Position numbers and translations under genes: made by a program. A DNA stretch of 64,000 nt from Neorhizobium galegae bv. officinalis (GTDB taxonomy: Bacteria > Pseudomonadota > Alphaproteobacteria > Rhizobiales > Rhizobiaceae): positions 310,001 to 374,000 of the forward strand of contig CCRI01000003.1 of assembly GCA_000985875.1 (NCBI GenBank). Reading direction: 5' to 3'. The notes beneath the pieces were generated by a model, which was not told the origin of the DNA, ran no database searches, and saw nothing but the letters and a program-made list of their open reading frames with translations. Every line of letters begins with the position of its first letter. Position 1 is the first letter of the stretch. Positions 30,224 through 38,730 of this stretch are shown in pieces.

Positions 30224-30248
30224 GTAACGACTTTCTGGCCGGGTCGAA
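30224..30248 (+). promoter_or_regulatory. ECF (SigF) promoter of the Met-rich peptide operon
   Basis: GTAACG (30224-30229) is separated by 15 bp from CGAA (30245-30248), about 66 nt before the peptide start codon. Only the last base of the -35 element differs from the sigF promoter. The two sites diverge across the 186-bp intergenic region, so one sigma factor could fire both directions. Confidence 0.65.
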
Positions 30249-30313
30249 TTGATGGTTGTGAGCCCTCGGCAGGCAGCCGGCGGACACATCGATTGATCCC
30301 AGGAGGGCATCCC

Positions 30314-30577
30314 ATGACCAAGCTTCTTTCCAGCCTCGCAGCCTGCACCCTTGTTGTCGGCCTTTCGCTTGCCGGCGCGGCGAACGCCCAGAGCAGCATG
30401 AACTCCGACGCAATGAAGAAGGACTCCATGAAGACCGACGCCATGAAACCGGATGCTATGAAGAAGGACCAGATGGCGACCGGCAGCACCAAGACCGACT
30501 GCATGCACAAGGCGGGCATGGAAAAGGACGCGATGAAAAAGTCCGACATGATGAAGGCCTGCGACGCGATGAAGTAA
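30314..30577 (+). CDS. mrpX: Periplasmic methionine-rich peptide (MXKDX repeat protein)
   Basis: This 87-residue precursor has a Sec signal peptide (LLSSLAACTLVVGLSLAGAA, cleavage probably after ANA at residue 25). The mature 62 residues contain 12 Met, spaced every five residues at 29, 34, 39, 44, 49, 54, 64, 69, 74 and 79, plus 80 and 86. The repeat unit is D-x-M-K-x. Lysine and aspartate fill the rest; two Cys (63 and 83) are present. In Azospira suillum the comparable MrpX is a sacrificial scavenger of hypochlorite, recycled by a periplasmic methionine sulfoxide reductase. AGGAGG lies 8 nt before the ATG. The next two genes encode the probable reductase. Confidence 0.82.
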   Translation: MTKLLSSLAACTLVVGLSLAGAANAQSSMNSDAMKKDSMKTDAMKPDAMKKDQMATGSTKTDCMHKAGMEKDAMKKSDMMKACDAMK

Positions 30578-30672
30578 CGCCATGAAATGACCCTGCCGCG
30601 GCCGCTGAAACTTTCTGTGTGGCGGCCGCGTCTATTTGCCGGAGCCCGCTTCCCGCATTCGGAGGAAACACC

Positions 30673-31515
30673 ATGGCCACGATCGATGCCGGCGCTGCGA
30701 CCGGCCGGACGGTCATCTACCGCCACAGCCTGCTAGTGCGCTTGTCGCACTGGGTGAATGTGCTCTGCATGACCGTGCTGCTGTTCAGCGGCCTGCAGAT
30801 ATTCAATGCGCATCCGGCGCTCTACTGGGGCCAATATGGCGCGGACAACGATCCCTCCTTCATTTCCACGGAGGCGGTCGAGGATGGCGGCAAGGCGAAG
30901 GGCCTCACGCATGTCGGGTCGCTCACCTTCGACACGACCGGATTTCTCGGTGTATCCGACGTGGACGGCGAGGCGACCGCGCGAGGGTTCCCCGAATGGC
31001 TGACCATCCCGAGCTATCAGGACCTCGCAAGCGGCCGGCGATGGCATTTCTTCTTTGCCTGGTTGTTCGTCATCAACGGCTTCATCTATCTCGCCTATGG
31101 GCTTTTGAGCCGCCATTTCCGCCGCGATCTTCTGCCGGCCCGGGATGAGCTGACGCCCGCCCATATCGGCCACGAAATCGTCAATCACGCCCGGCTGCGG
31201 TTTGCGAAAGGGCCGGAGGCGCGGCACTACAACACGCTGCAGAAGCTCACCTATGTAGCTGTGATCGTTCTGCTCCTACCGCTGATGATCCTCACGGGGC
31301 TCACAATGTCGCCCGGCTTCAATGCCGTGGCACCCTGGCTGCTCGATGTCTTCGGCGGCCGCCAATCGGCCCGCACGATCCATTTCCTGACCGCGTTTTC
31401 GCTGGTCGCCTTCGTGGTGCTCCACGTCGCGATGGTGATCCTCTCGGGCGTCTTCAACAATCTGCGTTCGATGATCACCGGCTACTACGCCATCGAACAG
31501 GAGGACAAAAAATGA
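30673..31515 (+). CDS. Membrane cytochrome b (YedZ-like electron donor)
   Basis: This is an integral-membrane cytochrome b of 280 residues in the cytochrome b561/formate dehydrogenase gamma group. Membrane segments occur at about residues 20-40, 130-155, 190-215 and 235-260. Histidines that could bind haem b are in RLSHWVNVLCM, GRRWHFFFAWLF, ARTIHFLTAF and FVVLHVAMVI. It should pass quinol electrons to the periplasmic molybdoenzyme encoded next. The start ATG 30673 has GGAGGA upstream. Its TGA overlaps the next ATG by 4 nt (ATGA), so stoichiometric expression of the pair is likely. Confidence 0.85.
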   Translation: MATIDAGAATGRTVIYRHSLLVRLSHWVNVLCMTVLLFSGLQIFNAHPALYWGQYGADNDPSFISTEAVEDGGKAKGLTHVGSLTFDTTGFLGVSDVDGEATARGFPEWLTIPSYQDLASGRRWHFFFAWLFVINGFIYLAYGLLSRHFRRDLLPARDELTPAHIGHEIVNHARLRFAKGPEARHYNTLQKLTYVAVIVLLLPLMILTGLTMSPGFNAVAPWLLDVFGGRQSARTIHFLTAFSLVAFVVLHVAMVILSGVFNNLRSMITGYYAIEQEDKK

Positions 31516-32288
31516 GCAGCATCCTCACCCGCCGCCGTTTCCTGATCGGCGCGACCATGACGGCCTCGGCGCTCGGCTTGAGCGGCTGCGACGCGCTTGT
31601 CGAAAGCGACCGGACGAAATCGGTGCTCAGGATCGCCGAGGGGCTTTCGATGAAAACCCAGCGTTTCCTGCTCGGCGACAACGCGCTGGCCCGCGAGTTC
31701 ACGGAGGCGGATCTGTCGCCGGTCTTCCGCGCCAATGGTACCAGCATGCCGGACAATCCCCAATATCTCGACTGGATGAACCGGCAGTTCTCGACGTGGA
31801 AACTGGAAATCGGCGGCCTGGTCGAAAAGCCAATGCAGCTGTCGCTTGCCGACCTGAAGGCGCTGCCGGCCCGCACCCAGATCACCCGCCACGACTGCGT
31901 CGAAGGCTGGAGCGCCATCGGCAAATGGACCGGCGTGCCGCTCGGCGCGCTGCTCAAGACGGTCGGCCTGAAGCCGGAAGCCCGCTACATCGTCTTCCAT
32001 TGCGCCGACGAATACGAGAAGTCGCTCGATGGTAGCGGCTGGTATTACGAGAGCATCGATCTGGTCGATGCCTTCCATCCGCAGACCATTCTCGCCCACA
32101 CGATGAACGGCCGGGATCTCGAAGTCGCGCATGGCGCGCCGCTGCGGCTGCGTGTCGAGCGCCAGCTCGGCTACAAGCAGGCGAAGTATCTGACCCGCAT
32201 CGAGGCGGTGGCCGATCTCGGTCGCCTTTATGGCGGCAAAGGCGGTTTCTGGGAGGATCGCGGCTACGAATGGTATGCCGGCATCTGA
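31512..32288 (+). CDS. Molybdopterin-dependent oxidoreductase, YedY/MsrP-like
   Basis: This is a 258-residue sulfite-oxidase-fold enzyme. The N-terminus carries a twin-arginine signal (TRRRFLIGATMTASALG) ending in a lipobox-like LSGC, so it may be a Tat-exported lipoprotein. Cys129 in TRHDCVEGWSAIGKWTGVPL is the expected molybdenum ligand. Related YedY1 in Azospira and MsrP in Escherichia coli reduce periplasmic methionine sulfoxide. The cytochrome b before it and the Met-rich peptide before that make the same role very likely here: repair of the oxidised peptide. Sulfite oxidation is the main alternative. Confidence 0.87.
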   Translation: MSSILTRRRFLIGATMTASALGLSGCDALVESDRTKSVLRIAEGLSMKTQRFLLGDNALAREFTEADLSPVFRANGTSMPDNPQYLDWMNRQFSTWKLEIGGLVEKPMQLSLADLKALPARTQITRHDCVEGWSAIGKWTGVPLGALLKTVGLKPEARYIVFHCADEYEKSLDGSGWYYESIDLVDAFHPQTILAHTMNGRDLEVAHGAPLRLRVERQLGYKQAKYLTRIEAVADLGRLYGGKGGFWEDRGYEWYAGI

Positions 32289-32294
32289 AGAGAC

Positions 32295-34205
32295 TTAGGT
32301 TCTCGCCTGTAGCGGAGCAACTCTCGGAAGCCGGATGATGAATCGGGTGCCGCTGGCCTCGCCGGCGGGCGGGCTCTCGACGGCGATCGATCCGCCGAGA
32401 ACTTCGGTGACGATCTGATGGACGATATGCAGCCCGAGGCCCGTGCCGCCGCTGTGACGGGCCGTGGAAAAGAAGGGTTCGAATATCTTCTGGATGTCCG
32501 TCTCGTTGATCCCGCGGCCATCGTCGGTGAACTCGATGAGGACCTGATCCGCCAGTGTTCGGACATCGATCGTGATCATGCCGGGTTTGCCCGCATCGAA
32601 GGCGTGCAGCAGCGAATTGTTGAGGAGGTTCGACAAGACCTGGGCAAACGGCCCCGGATAGGTCGTGATCGCCAGATCATTGGGCACGTTCAACGTCAGG
32701 CCGATGCCGGTGCTGGTGTCCCATCTGCGCAGCCGCGGATCGGCATCGGGCATGAAGGCGGCGAGATCGATGTCCCGCCGCTCCAATGTGGCGCGGTCGA
32801 CTGCAACCTGTTTGAAACGTTGAACCAGCGCAGTGCAGCGGTGGATGGCATCGCGCACCAGGTCGAGGCTGGTATCGCTGTCTGCGATATAGAGGTCGAG
32901 GTCCGAACGGCGCAGCCCCGCTGCGATCCTTTCCTTGAAAAGCCTGAGATCCCTGGCAACCTTGCTGAGCACGAGCGCCGCACTTCCAAGCGGCGTGTTC
33001 ATCTCATGGGCGACGCCGGCAACCATCAGGCCCAGCGACGACAGCCGTTCGGCTCGCGCAAGTTCCCGTTGGGTCACGTTCAGTTTTTCATTGGTCTCGC
33101 GCAGCGTCTTGTTCGTGTCCTCCATTTGCCGTGCCCATTCCGCCTCGGCCTCCATGCCGTTGGCCAGGCGGCCGGTTACCGCAAGCGCCACCACGGCAAG
33201 GATTGCCGCCACCATGCCGAGAATGAGTTTCCCCGTTGTTTCCTGGTCATTGATCACGCTCGCCGAGTCACGGGCGAGCAGATAGAGGTCAGCATCCGAG
33301 GCACGCCTTTCCACGACCTCCCCGGTTGTCAGCAGGCCCGTGCCGGGCTGGAAGCGACGGTAGTTCCAATCTCCGTCCCCGCTGCCGAAAAGCCCTCTGT
33401 CCCCCTTGTTGATCGCCCGCAACATCTCCGCCTCAGCCGCGCCGGGCGCTGGAGCCCCGAGCTGCCAGCCCCAGTTCGCAGCCGCATCTGGCCCTTGGAC
33501 CCAGTATCCGGCCTGGTTCATCAGATGGAGTTCGACGCTCCTGTCGAGCCGTTTCAGGCGTTCGAGCAATCGCGTGGCGCGGTAGTTGATGACGATGATG
33601 CCTTGTCTGACGCCGTTGCTGAAGACGGGGCTTGCAACGCGCAATGTCGGCAGATGAGGAACCTCGACCACGCCGTTTTCGACATTGAGGTCGAGGGCGG
33701 AAAAATACAGGCCGTTCAGCGGCAGCTGAATTGCATCGCGAAAATAGGGCCTGTCCGCCTTGTTCTGCAACTGCTCCCTGCTCACGACCACCGGTTCTGC
33801 GCCGCCGCGACGGTTGACGCGCAGCCGTTCATGACCGTCCGTATCCAGCCAGCGTACCTGATCGTAATCAGGTGAGCTGGCGGCGAAGCTCTGGAATATC
33901 TCAACGCTTACCGGAGCAGGCCGAGTTGTCGGCTCGCCGAAGCGCGATTGCAGATCGGCCAGAAACAGGGCGTCGCGGCCCAGTCGGTCCAAGGCCCGGC
34001 TGAGGATGTCATACCCTTGCGACAGGGTCTCCTCCCTGTTGCGGATCTGAGGTTCCCGCGCGTTCGCGCCGATCTGATACCAGAGCAATGGAACGCCGAT
34101 GCCAAGCCCGACGGCCCAGGGTACCACGAAGATGGCAAGCCGCTTGCGGTGGCGATAAATGGCCCGGACGGAGGAAAGCATGCGGTGTGCAGGCGCGCGG
34201 ACCAT
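32295..34205 (-). CDS. Cache-domain sensor histidine kinase
   Basis: This is a membrane histidine kinase of 636 residues. One membrane segment near the N-terminus (LAIFVVPWAVGLGIGVPLLW) precedes a large periplasmic double-Cache-like domain (about 45-300), a second membrane segment (KLILGMVAAILAVVALAVTG), a coiled linker, and the kinase core. His400 lies in VAGVAHEMNTPLGSA; the N-box is VLSNLLNNSLLHAFDAG and the G-boxes are FTDDGRGI and GGTGLGLHIV. It starts 7 nt after the stop of the receiver-EAL gene in the same direction, so the two form a two-component pair. The signal sensed is not evident. Confidence 0.88.
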   Translation of the reverse strand: MVRAPAHRMLSSVRAIYRHRKRLAIFVVPWAVGLGIGVPLLWYQIGANAREPQIRNREETLSQGYDILSRALDRLGRDALFLADLQSRFGEPTTRPAPVSVEIFQSFAASSPDYDQVRWLDTDGHERLRVNRRGGAEPVVVSREQLQNKADRPYFRDAIQLPLNGLYFSALDLNVENGVVEVPHLPTLRVASPVFSNGVRQGIIVINYRATRLLERLKRLDRSVELHLMNQAGYWVQGPDAAANWGWQLGAPAPGAAEAEMLRAINKGDRGLFGSGDGDWNYRRFQPGTGLLTTGEVVERRASDADLYLLARDSASVINDQETTGKLILGMVAAILAVVALAVTGRLANGMEAEAEWARQMEDTNKTLRETNEKLNVTQRELARAERLSSLGLMVAGVAHEMNTPLGSAALVLSKVARDLRLFKERIAAGLRRSDLDLYIADSDTSLDLVRDAIHRCTALVQRFKQVAVDRATLERRDIDLAAFMPDADPRLRRWDTSTGIGLTLNVPNDLAITTYPGPFAQVLSNLLNNSLLHAFDAGKPGMITIDVRTLADQVLIEFTDDGRGINETDIQKIFEPFFSTARHSGGTGLGLHIVHQIVTEVLGGSIAVESPPAGEASGTRFIIRLPRVAPLQART

Positions 34206-34211
34206 CGGGCG

Positions 34212-36470
34212 CTACACCATCTTGACCGGCGAGCCTTGCAACCTCGCCAGGAATTGCTCGAAGGGCTCCGGGCGAGCGTAAAGATAACCCTGCGCCAGGA
34301 TGCATTTTCTCGACCGGAGCCATTCCGCCTGCTGCTCGGTCTCGACGCCCTCGGCGAGGATGCGCATGTTCATGCGCTCGCCAAGCTGAATGATCATCTC
34401 AACGATCATGTCACTCTGACTGGACTCTCCCAGGCCGGCGATGAACGACGGGTCGATCTTGAGCGTGGCGGCCTCGAACGACCGGAGTTTCGCCAGCGAA
34501 GAATAGCCCGTGCCGAAATCGTCGATGGCGATCGCAAAACCCTCGCGCCTGAGAAGGGAGAGCATGTCGGTGGCGTGCTGATGCTCCTCCATCGCCACCG
34601 TCTCCGTAATTTCCAGTTCCAGCCGATCCGGCGACAGGCCATATCGGCGTGTGGTGGCGATCAGTTCGTCTATGAATTCTTTTCGCCCAAGCTGTATCGG
34701 CGAGACGTTGACGGCGACGGTAACGTTTGCGAAACCCGCTTCGCCCATGGAGCGGAGCGCGCTGCATGCCTGCTCCAGGATCTGCTGACCCAGGGGCACG
34801 ATCAGCCCGTTCGCCTCCGCAAGCGGAATGAAATCTGCCGGAAATATGACCGAACCGTCCGGACGCGTCCAGCGCGCCAGGATTTCGGCGCCGACGATCC
34901 GATTGTCGGTCAGGTCGATCTGTGGCTGGAATACGACGCTGATTTCCCGGTTGAGCAGGGCCTTGTAAAGCTGCTGCGAAAGAGCGAACCGGCGGCGCGT
35001 CTCGTGCTCGACATTGGGGTCGTACTCGATGAGTTGCCCGCTCGTCCCCTTCAGTCCGGCCTTTTTAAGCAGCAGAAGTCCCGCCGCAATGACGCTTTGA
35101 GCCGACGTGAAATGATTGAGATCGAGGGAGGCCGCCTCTGCTCCGAAGAACAGGGCTTCGGGCGAGTGGGCGCCCGCTTCGAGACGGTTTACATATTCGA
35201 TCCGCACGAGATATTCCGGTCCGAGCACGGCAAACACGTCTTCATGCAAACGCGCGATCATGCAGGGCGGTGGAAAGGCCGCCGCGAGTCGCTTCACGAA
35301 AGCGCGCAGCAGGTGATCGCCCTGTTCGACGCCGAGAGAGACGCAGCTTCTCGCATACTGGTTCAGTTCGATGAACAGGACCTTCCGTCTGCGGGGTGGG
35401 GGAAGCTCGATTACCGCTTGAATGCCGCGCTTCAGCGCGTTGCCGTTCGCGATTTCGAGCAGACCGTCTTCGTAGGCGATGCGGTCGAGCTGGCTGGTCA
35501 GTGCCACGTTGATCAGGCCGGTGCCGATATTGGTCGCGAAGACCCGCAGCAATTCCCGCTCCGTGTCGTCGATTCGCCTGTTTGTCGCGATGTAGGCGGC
35601 CGCAGGAGGTGCGACTGCCTGGCCCGGGAAAAACAGAACCTGCGCTGTCGCTGTTTCGATACTCGCCTGCTCGTCCAAAGAGCGCTGGATCAGGTCGCGG
35701 ATGGATACGTCATCGATGGTATCGAGGGTCTGGTTGAGGGCCGAAGCGAACCGCCCGGCCGAGCCGATGATCTTCGGCGGCTGTTCGCGGTCACGCCCGC
35801 GGACGCAGACGATGCCATCTTCGCGGACACCGAGAAGCGCCGCCAGTTCGTGGATCATCCGGCGGGAGAAGTCCTCGAATCCCGATGACCTCGCCAAGCT
35901 ATTGCTCGCCTCCACAATGCTCTGGAGGCCCCGGCGCGCGCGGTTCAGCACATCGATCTGCTCGAAGGTCCTGAGATTTGCAGTGAGAATGCTGTGAAGC
36001 CGCTCATTGGTCAGGTCGGTCTTCAGCCAATAATCGGCGATATCATAGGTCTCGAGCGACGATTGCATCGGCGCGATGCCCGGTTGCCCCGTGAGCAGCA
36101 CGATACGCAGCTGCGAGTTGCCGAGAACTTCGCGGATCGTGCGAACCAGCCGGAGCCCCGCATCGTCCGTCTCCATCACGACATCGAGCAGCAGGACCGC
36201 GATCGAAGGCCTTTCGAGCAGAAGCTTGGCCGCCTCGTTGGCAGAAGAGGCCATCAGTATCCGCGGCGCCACGCTGCGGTAGGTGAAACCCGAAAGCGAG
36301 AGCCTGAGGGAGTTCTGGAACATCTCGTCGTCATCGACGCTCATGATGGTGAAATCCATCATCTCCGCCTGGAATTGGTCGGGTGAAGCCCCCGTCCGGG
36401 CAGCGGGCTCCGGATGAAATTCGAAGAGATCCTGAGAATTCTTTTCTTGTTCGATATCGCCCACGGACAC
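34212..36470 (-). CDS. Response regulator with DUF3369, degenerate GGDEF and EAL domains
   Basis: This is a cyclic-di-GMP phosphodiesterase candidate of 752 residues. A receiver domain (about 40-165) has Asp46-48 and the phosphoacceptor Asp96 in VLLLDVVMETD. A DUF3369 segment follows (about 170-340). Next comes a GGDEF-like domain whose active-site motif is HEDVF (409-413) rather than GGDEF, so no cyclase activity is expected. The EAL domain (about 495-750) keeps the catalytic set: Glu529 in EILARW, VNVSPIQL, ELEITET, DDFGTGYSS, LKID and AEGVET. Start GTG 36470 is preceded by GGGGG. It is transcribed ahead of its probable kinase at 32295-34205. Confidence 0.9.
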   Translation of the reverse strand: MSVGDIEQEKNSQDLFEFHPEPAARTGASPDQFQAEMMDFTIMSVDDDEMFQNSLRLSLSGFTYRSVAPRILMASSANEAAKLLLERPSIAVLLLDVVMETDDAGLRLVRTIREVLGNSQLRIVLLTGQPGIAPMQSSLETYDIADYWLKTDLTNERLHSILTANLRTFEQIDVLNRARRGLQSIVEASNSLARSSGFEDFSRRMIHELAALLGVREDGIVCVRGRDREQPPKIIGSAGRFASALNQTLDTIDDVSIRDLIQRSLDEQASIETATAQVLFFPGQAVAPPAAAYIATNRRIDDTERELLRVFATNIGTGLINVALTSQLDRIAYEDGLLEIANGNALKRGIQAVIELPPPRRRKVLFIELNQYARSCVSLGVEQGDHLLRAFVKRLAAAFPPPCMIARLHEDVFAVLGPEYLVRIEYVNRLEAGAHSPEALFFGAEAASLDLNHFTSAQSVIAAGLLLLKKAGLKGTSGQLIEYDPNVEHETRRRFALSQQLYKALLNREISVVFQPQIDLTDNRIVGAEILARWTRPDGSVIFPADFIPLAEANGLIVPLGQQILEQACSALRSMGEAGFANVTVAVNVSPIQLGRKEFIDELIATTRRYGLSPDRLELEITETVAMEEHQHATDMLSLLRREGFAIAIDDFGTGYSSLAKLRSFEAATLKIDPSFIAGLGESSQSDMIVEMIIQLGERMNMRILAEGVETEQQAEWLRSRKCILAQGYLYARPEPFEQFLARLQGSPVKMV

Positions 36471-36867
36471 ATCCCCCGATTGTCACGCAAGGGTTTCCCC
36501 TGCATTTCCGCGAATCCATTAATTCATTCAAAACCAAGCATGTCTCGCAAAAAGATGCAGCGAAAGCGAGATTTTGGCCTTGACGGAGGATCGAGGCATG
36601 TTGCGGCCTGGGATTGGCCGCCGTAAAGGGCGGAACCTCTCAAAGCCGCGCTTGGCCCGCGGCCGCGCCAAAGGCCGGGCACCGAAAACTTTTCTCCCTT
36701 CGGGCCTGTCGCTGCTTGAGGAAGCCCATCGCTTCGGCGAAAAGGTATCGCCGCGTTTCGATGTCTCACGCGAGATGTCGGCAGCGCGTCATTCACCTGG
36801 TAGACGCTCTCGGTCGTGATCTTTCCACGGTCGAGACCGCCTGATTCTCCGGCAAAGGTAAGAACCC
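36471..36867. other. Intergenic region without a supported gene
   Basis: This 397-bp gap separates the divergent EAL gene and the TRAP transporter operon. Open frames exist on both strands (81 and 119 codons) but are Arg/Gly/Pro-rich, lack good ribosome sites and show no family features. It must hold both promoters; I see no clear operator. Confidence 0.5.
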
Positions 36868-38700
36868 GTGGCAGCCAGCCCATCCGACTTTCCAGAGCAG
36901 ACGGCAGTCCGGGGCGATAGCCTTGCGGCGCGGGTGCTGAAGGGCGTCGAGAGCGTGCTCGGCACCCTTGCAGCGCTCATCCTCACCGTTCTGCTGACGG
37001 TCGTGCTGATCAGCGTCTGCCTGCGCTATTTCTTCAATACCGGTTTCATCGGCGCCGAAGACCTCGGGATATGGCTGCATGTGGCGCTGATCTCGATCGG
37101 CGCCCCGCTCAGCCTCAACAGTGCGCTGGCCATGCGGCTGGATGTCTTCGTACGTCTGCTTCCCGCCCGGCTGCTGCCGGCGGCTGCGGTTCTGGCGGAC
37201 GTGTTCACCGTGCTGGCCGCCATGATCCTGCTCTTCGGCGGTTCCGAAATCATGTCCATGCTCGGCGGCATTTCTCCGGCGCTCGGAGTTCCGGAATGGA
37301 TCCGCTTCGGGTTTCTCGGCGCCGGCGGCGTGCTGATCCTCGTTGTGCTCCTTCTGCAAAGGCTTGCCGAGGGCAGGGCGCTGTCGGTGCTGATATCGCT
37401 CGTCCTCGGAGCCGCGCTCTATTTCGGCGTTCCCGAAATCTTTATCGACAGCGAACTGCCGCCGAGCCTGTTCCTGGCGCTGGTGGCTGCGCTCGGCCTC
37501 GTCCTGGCCGCCCCGCTGGCGCATGCTTTCCTGGCGGCAGCCTATGTGGCGATCGCTTTCGGGAGCAGCCTGCCTGAGCCGGCGATCGTCTCGTCGACGG
37601 TGAGCGGCATGTCGAAATTCCTGCTGCTCGCCATTCCGTTCTTCCTGCTCGCCGGCGGGCTGCTGACCTCTTCCGGCGTCGCCAACCAGCTCGTCCGTTT
37701 CGCCGCATCCATGGTCGGCCATCGCCGGGCGGGGCTGGCGCAGACGACGCTGCTGACCAGCGTGCTGTTTTCCGGCGCCTCGGGTTCGTCCGTTGCGAAT
37801 GCCGCCTTTGGGGCCTCCACCTTCCAGCCGGAACTGGTCAAGCACGGTTACCCGCCGGCCCAGGCAGGCGCGATCATCGCCGCCACCTCGGTGCTCGACA
37901 ATGTCATCCCGCCGTCGATCGCCTTCCTCATCCTCGCGACGGCCACCAATCTGTCGGTCGGTTCGCTGCTGGTCGGCGGTTTCTTCGCTGGCGGCCTGAT
38001 GGCGATCTGTCTGGCGGTCGCGATCCACCTGTCGGTCCGCGAACAGGTGGCCTTGCCGCGCGCCTCGGCACGCGAGCGCTGGCAGGCGGCGATCTCCGCC
38101 ATTCCCGCCTTCGGCCTCGGCATCATCGTCGTGGTCGGCATCCGCATCGGCATCGTCACCACGACCGAGGCGGCGGCACTGGCTGCGCTCTATACGATTA
38201 TCCTCGCCGTCTGGGGCAAGGTCGGAGCGGGCTCGCTGCTTGCCTCGTTCCGACAGGCCGCCACCGAATCCGCTGCGATCGGCCTGTTGATCGGCACGGC
38301 CGGACCTTTCGCCTTCCTGCTCGCCGTCGACGACGTTTCCGGCCTTGTCTCGGAGTTCGTGACCATTCTCGGCGGCAGCGCGCTGGCGGTCCTCATCCTC
38401 TCCAACGTCATCCTTCTGGTCGTCGGACTGGTGCTCGACATCGGCGCGGCGATCCTGCTGTTCGGCCCGATCCTGCTGCCCGCCGCCGTCGCCGCCGGCA
38501 TCGATCCGATCCATTTCGGCGTCATCATCGTCGTCAACCTGATGATCCACGGCCTGACCCCGCCGCTCGGCATGCTGATCTTCGTGGTCAGCGGCGTCAC
38601 CCGCATTCCCGCGACCGCGCTGTTCAAGGCGGTCGTCCCCTATCTGCTTGCACTTCTGGTTTCCCTGGCGATCCTTTGCGCCTGGGCGATCATCTTCTGA
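36868..38700 (+). CDS. TRAP transporter fused permease (DctQ-DctM)
   Basis: This is an inner-membrane TRAP permease of 610 residues. The first 165 or so residues are a DctQ-type small subunit (VLISVCLRYFFNTGFIGAED), and the rest is a DctM large subunit (FSGASGSSVANAAFG, PPSIAFLILATATNLSVG and the PPLGMLIFVVSGV segment). The usual two proteins are joined in one chain. The start is GTG at 36868. The binding-protein gene follows after 30 nt. The system imports an organic acid driven by a sodium or proton gradient; the substrate is not clear from sequence. Confidence 0.9.
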   Translation: MAASPSDFPEQTAVRGDSLAARVLKGVESVLGTLAALILTVLLTVVLISVCLRYFFNTGFIGAEDLGIWLHVALISIGAPLSLNSALAMRLDVFVRLLPARLLPAAAVLADVFTVLAAMILLFGGSEIMSMLGGISPALGVPEWIRFGFLGAGGVLILVVLLLQRLAEGRALSVLISLVLGAALYFGVPEIFIDSELPPSLFLALVAALGLVLAAPLAHAFLAAAYVAIAFGSSLPEPAIVSSTVSGMSKFLLLAIPFFLLAGGLLTSSGVANQLVRFAASMVGHRRAGLAQTTLLTSVLFSGASGSSVANAAFGASTFQPELVKHGYPPAQAGAIIAATSVLDNVIPPSIAFLILATATNLSVGSLLVGGFFAGGLMAICLAVAIHLSVREQVALPRASARERWQAAISAIPAFGLGIIVVVGIRIGIVTTTEAAALAALYTIILAVWGKVGAGSLLASFRQAATESAAIGLLIGTAGPFAFLLAVDDVSGLVSEFVTILGGSALAVLILSNVILLVVGLVLDIGAAILLFGPILLPAAVAAGIDPIHFGVIIVVNLMIHGLTPPLGMLIFVVSGVTRIPATALFKAVVPYLLALLVSLAILCAWAIIF

Positions 38701-38730
38701 TTCTTCCATAATTTCCGGGGACCTTGAGAC

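Noticed and set aside
36574-36819. 81-codon plus-strand ORF in the gap before the TRAP operon
   Set aside because: Arg/Gly/Ser-rich, weak ribosome site, no hydrophobic or domain pattern; could not be supported as a gene.
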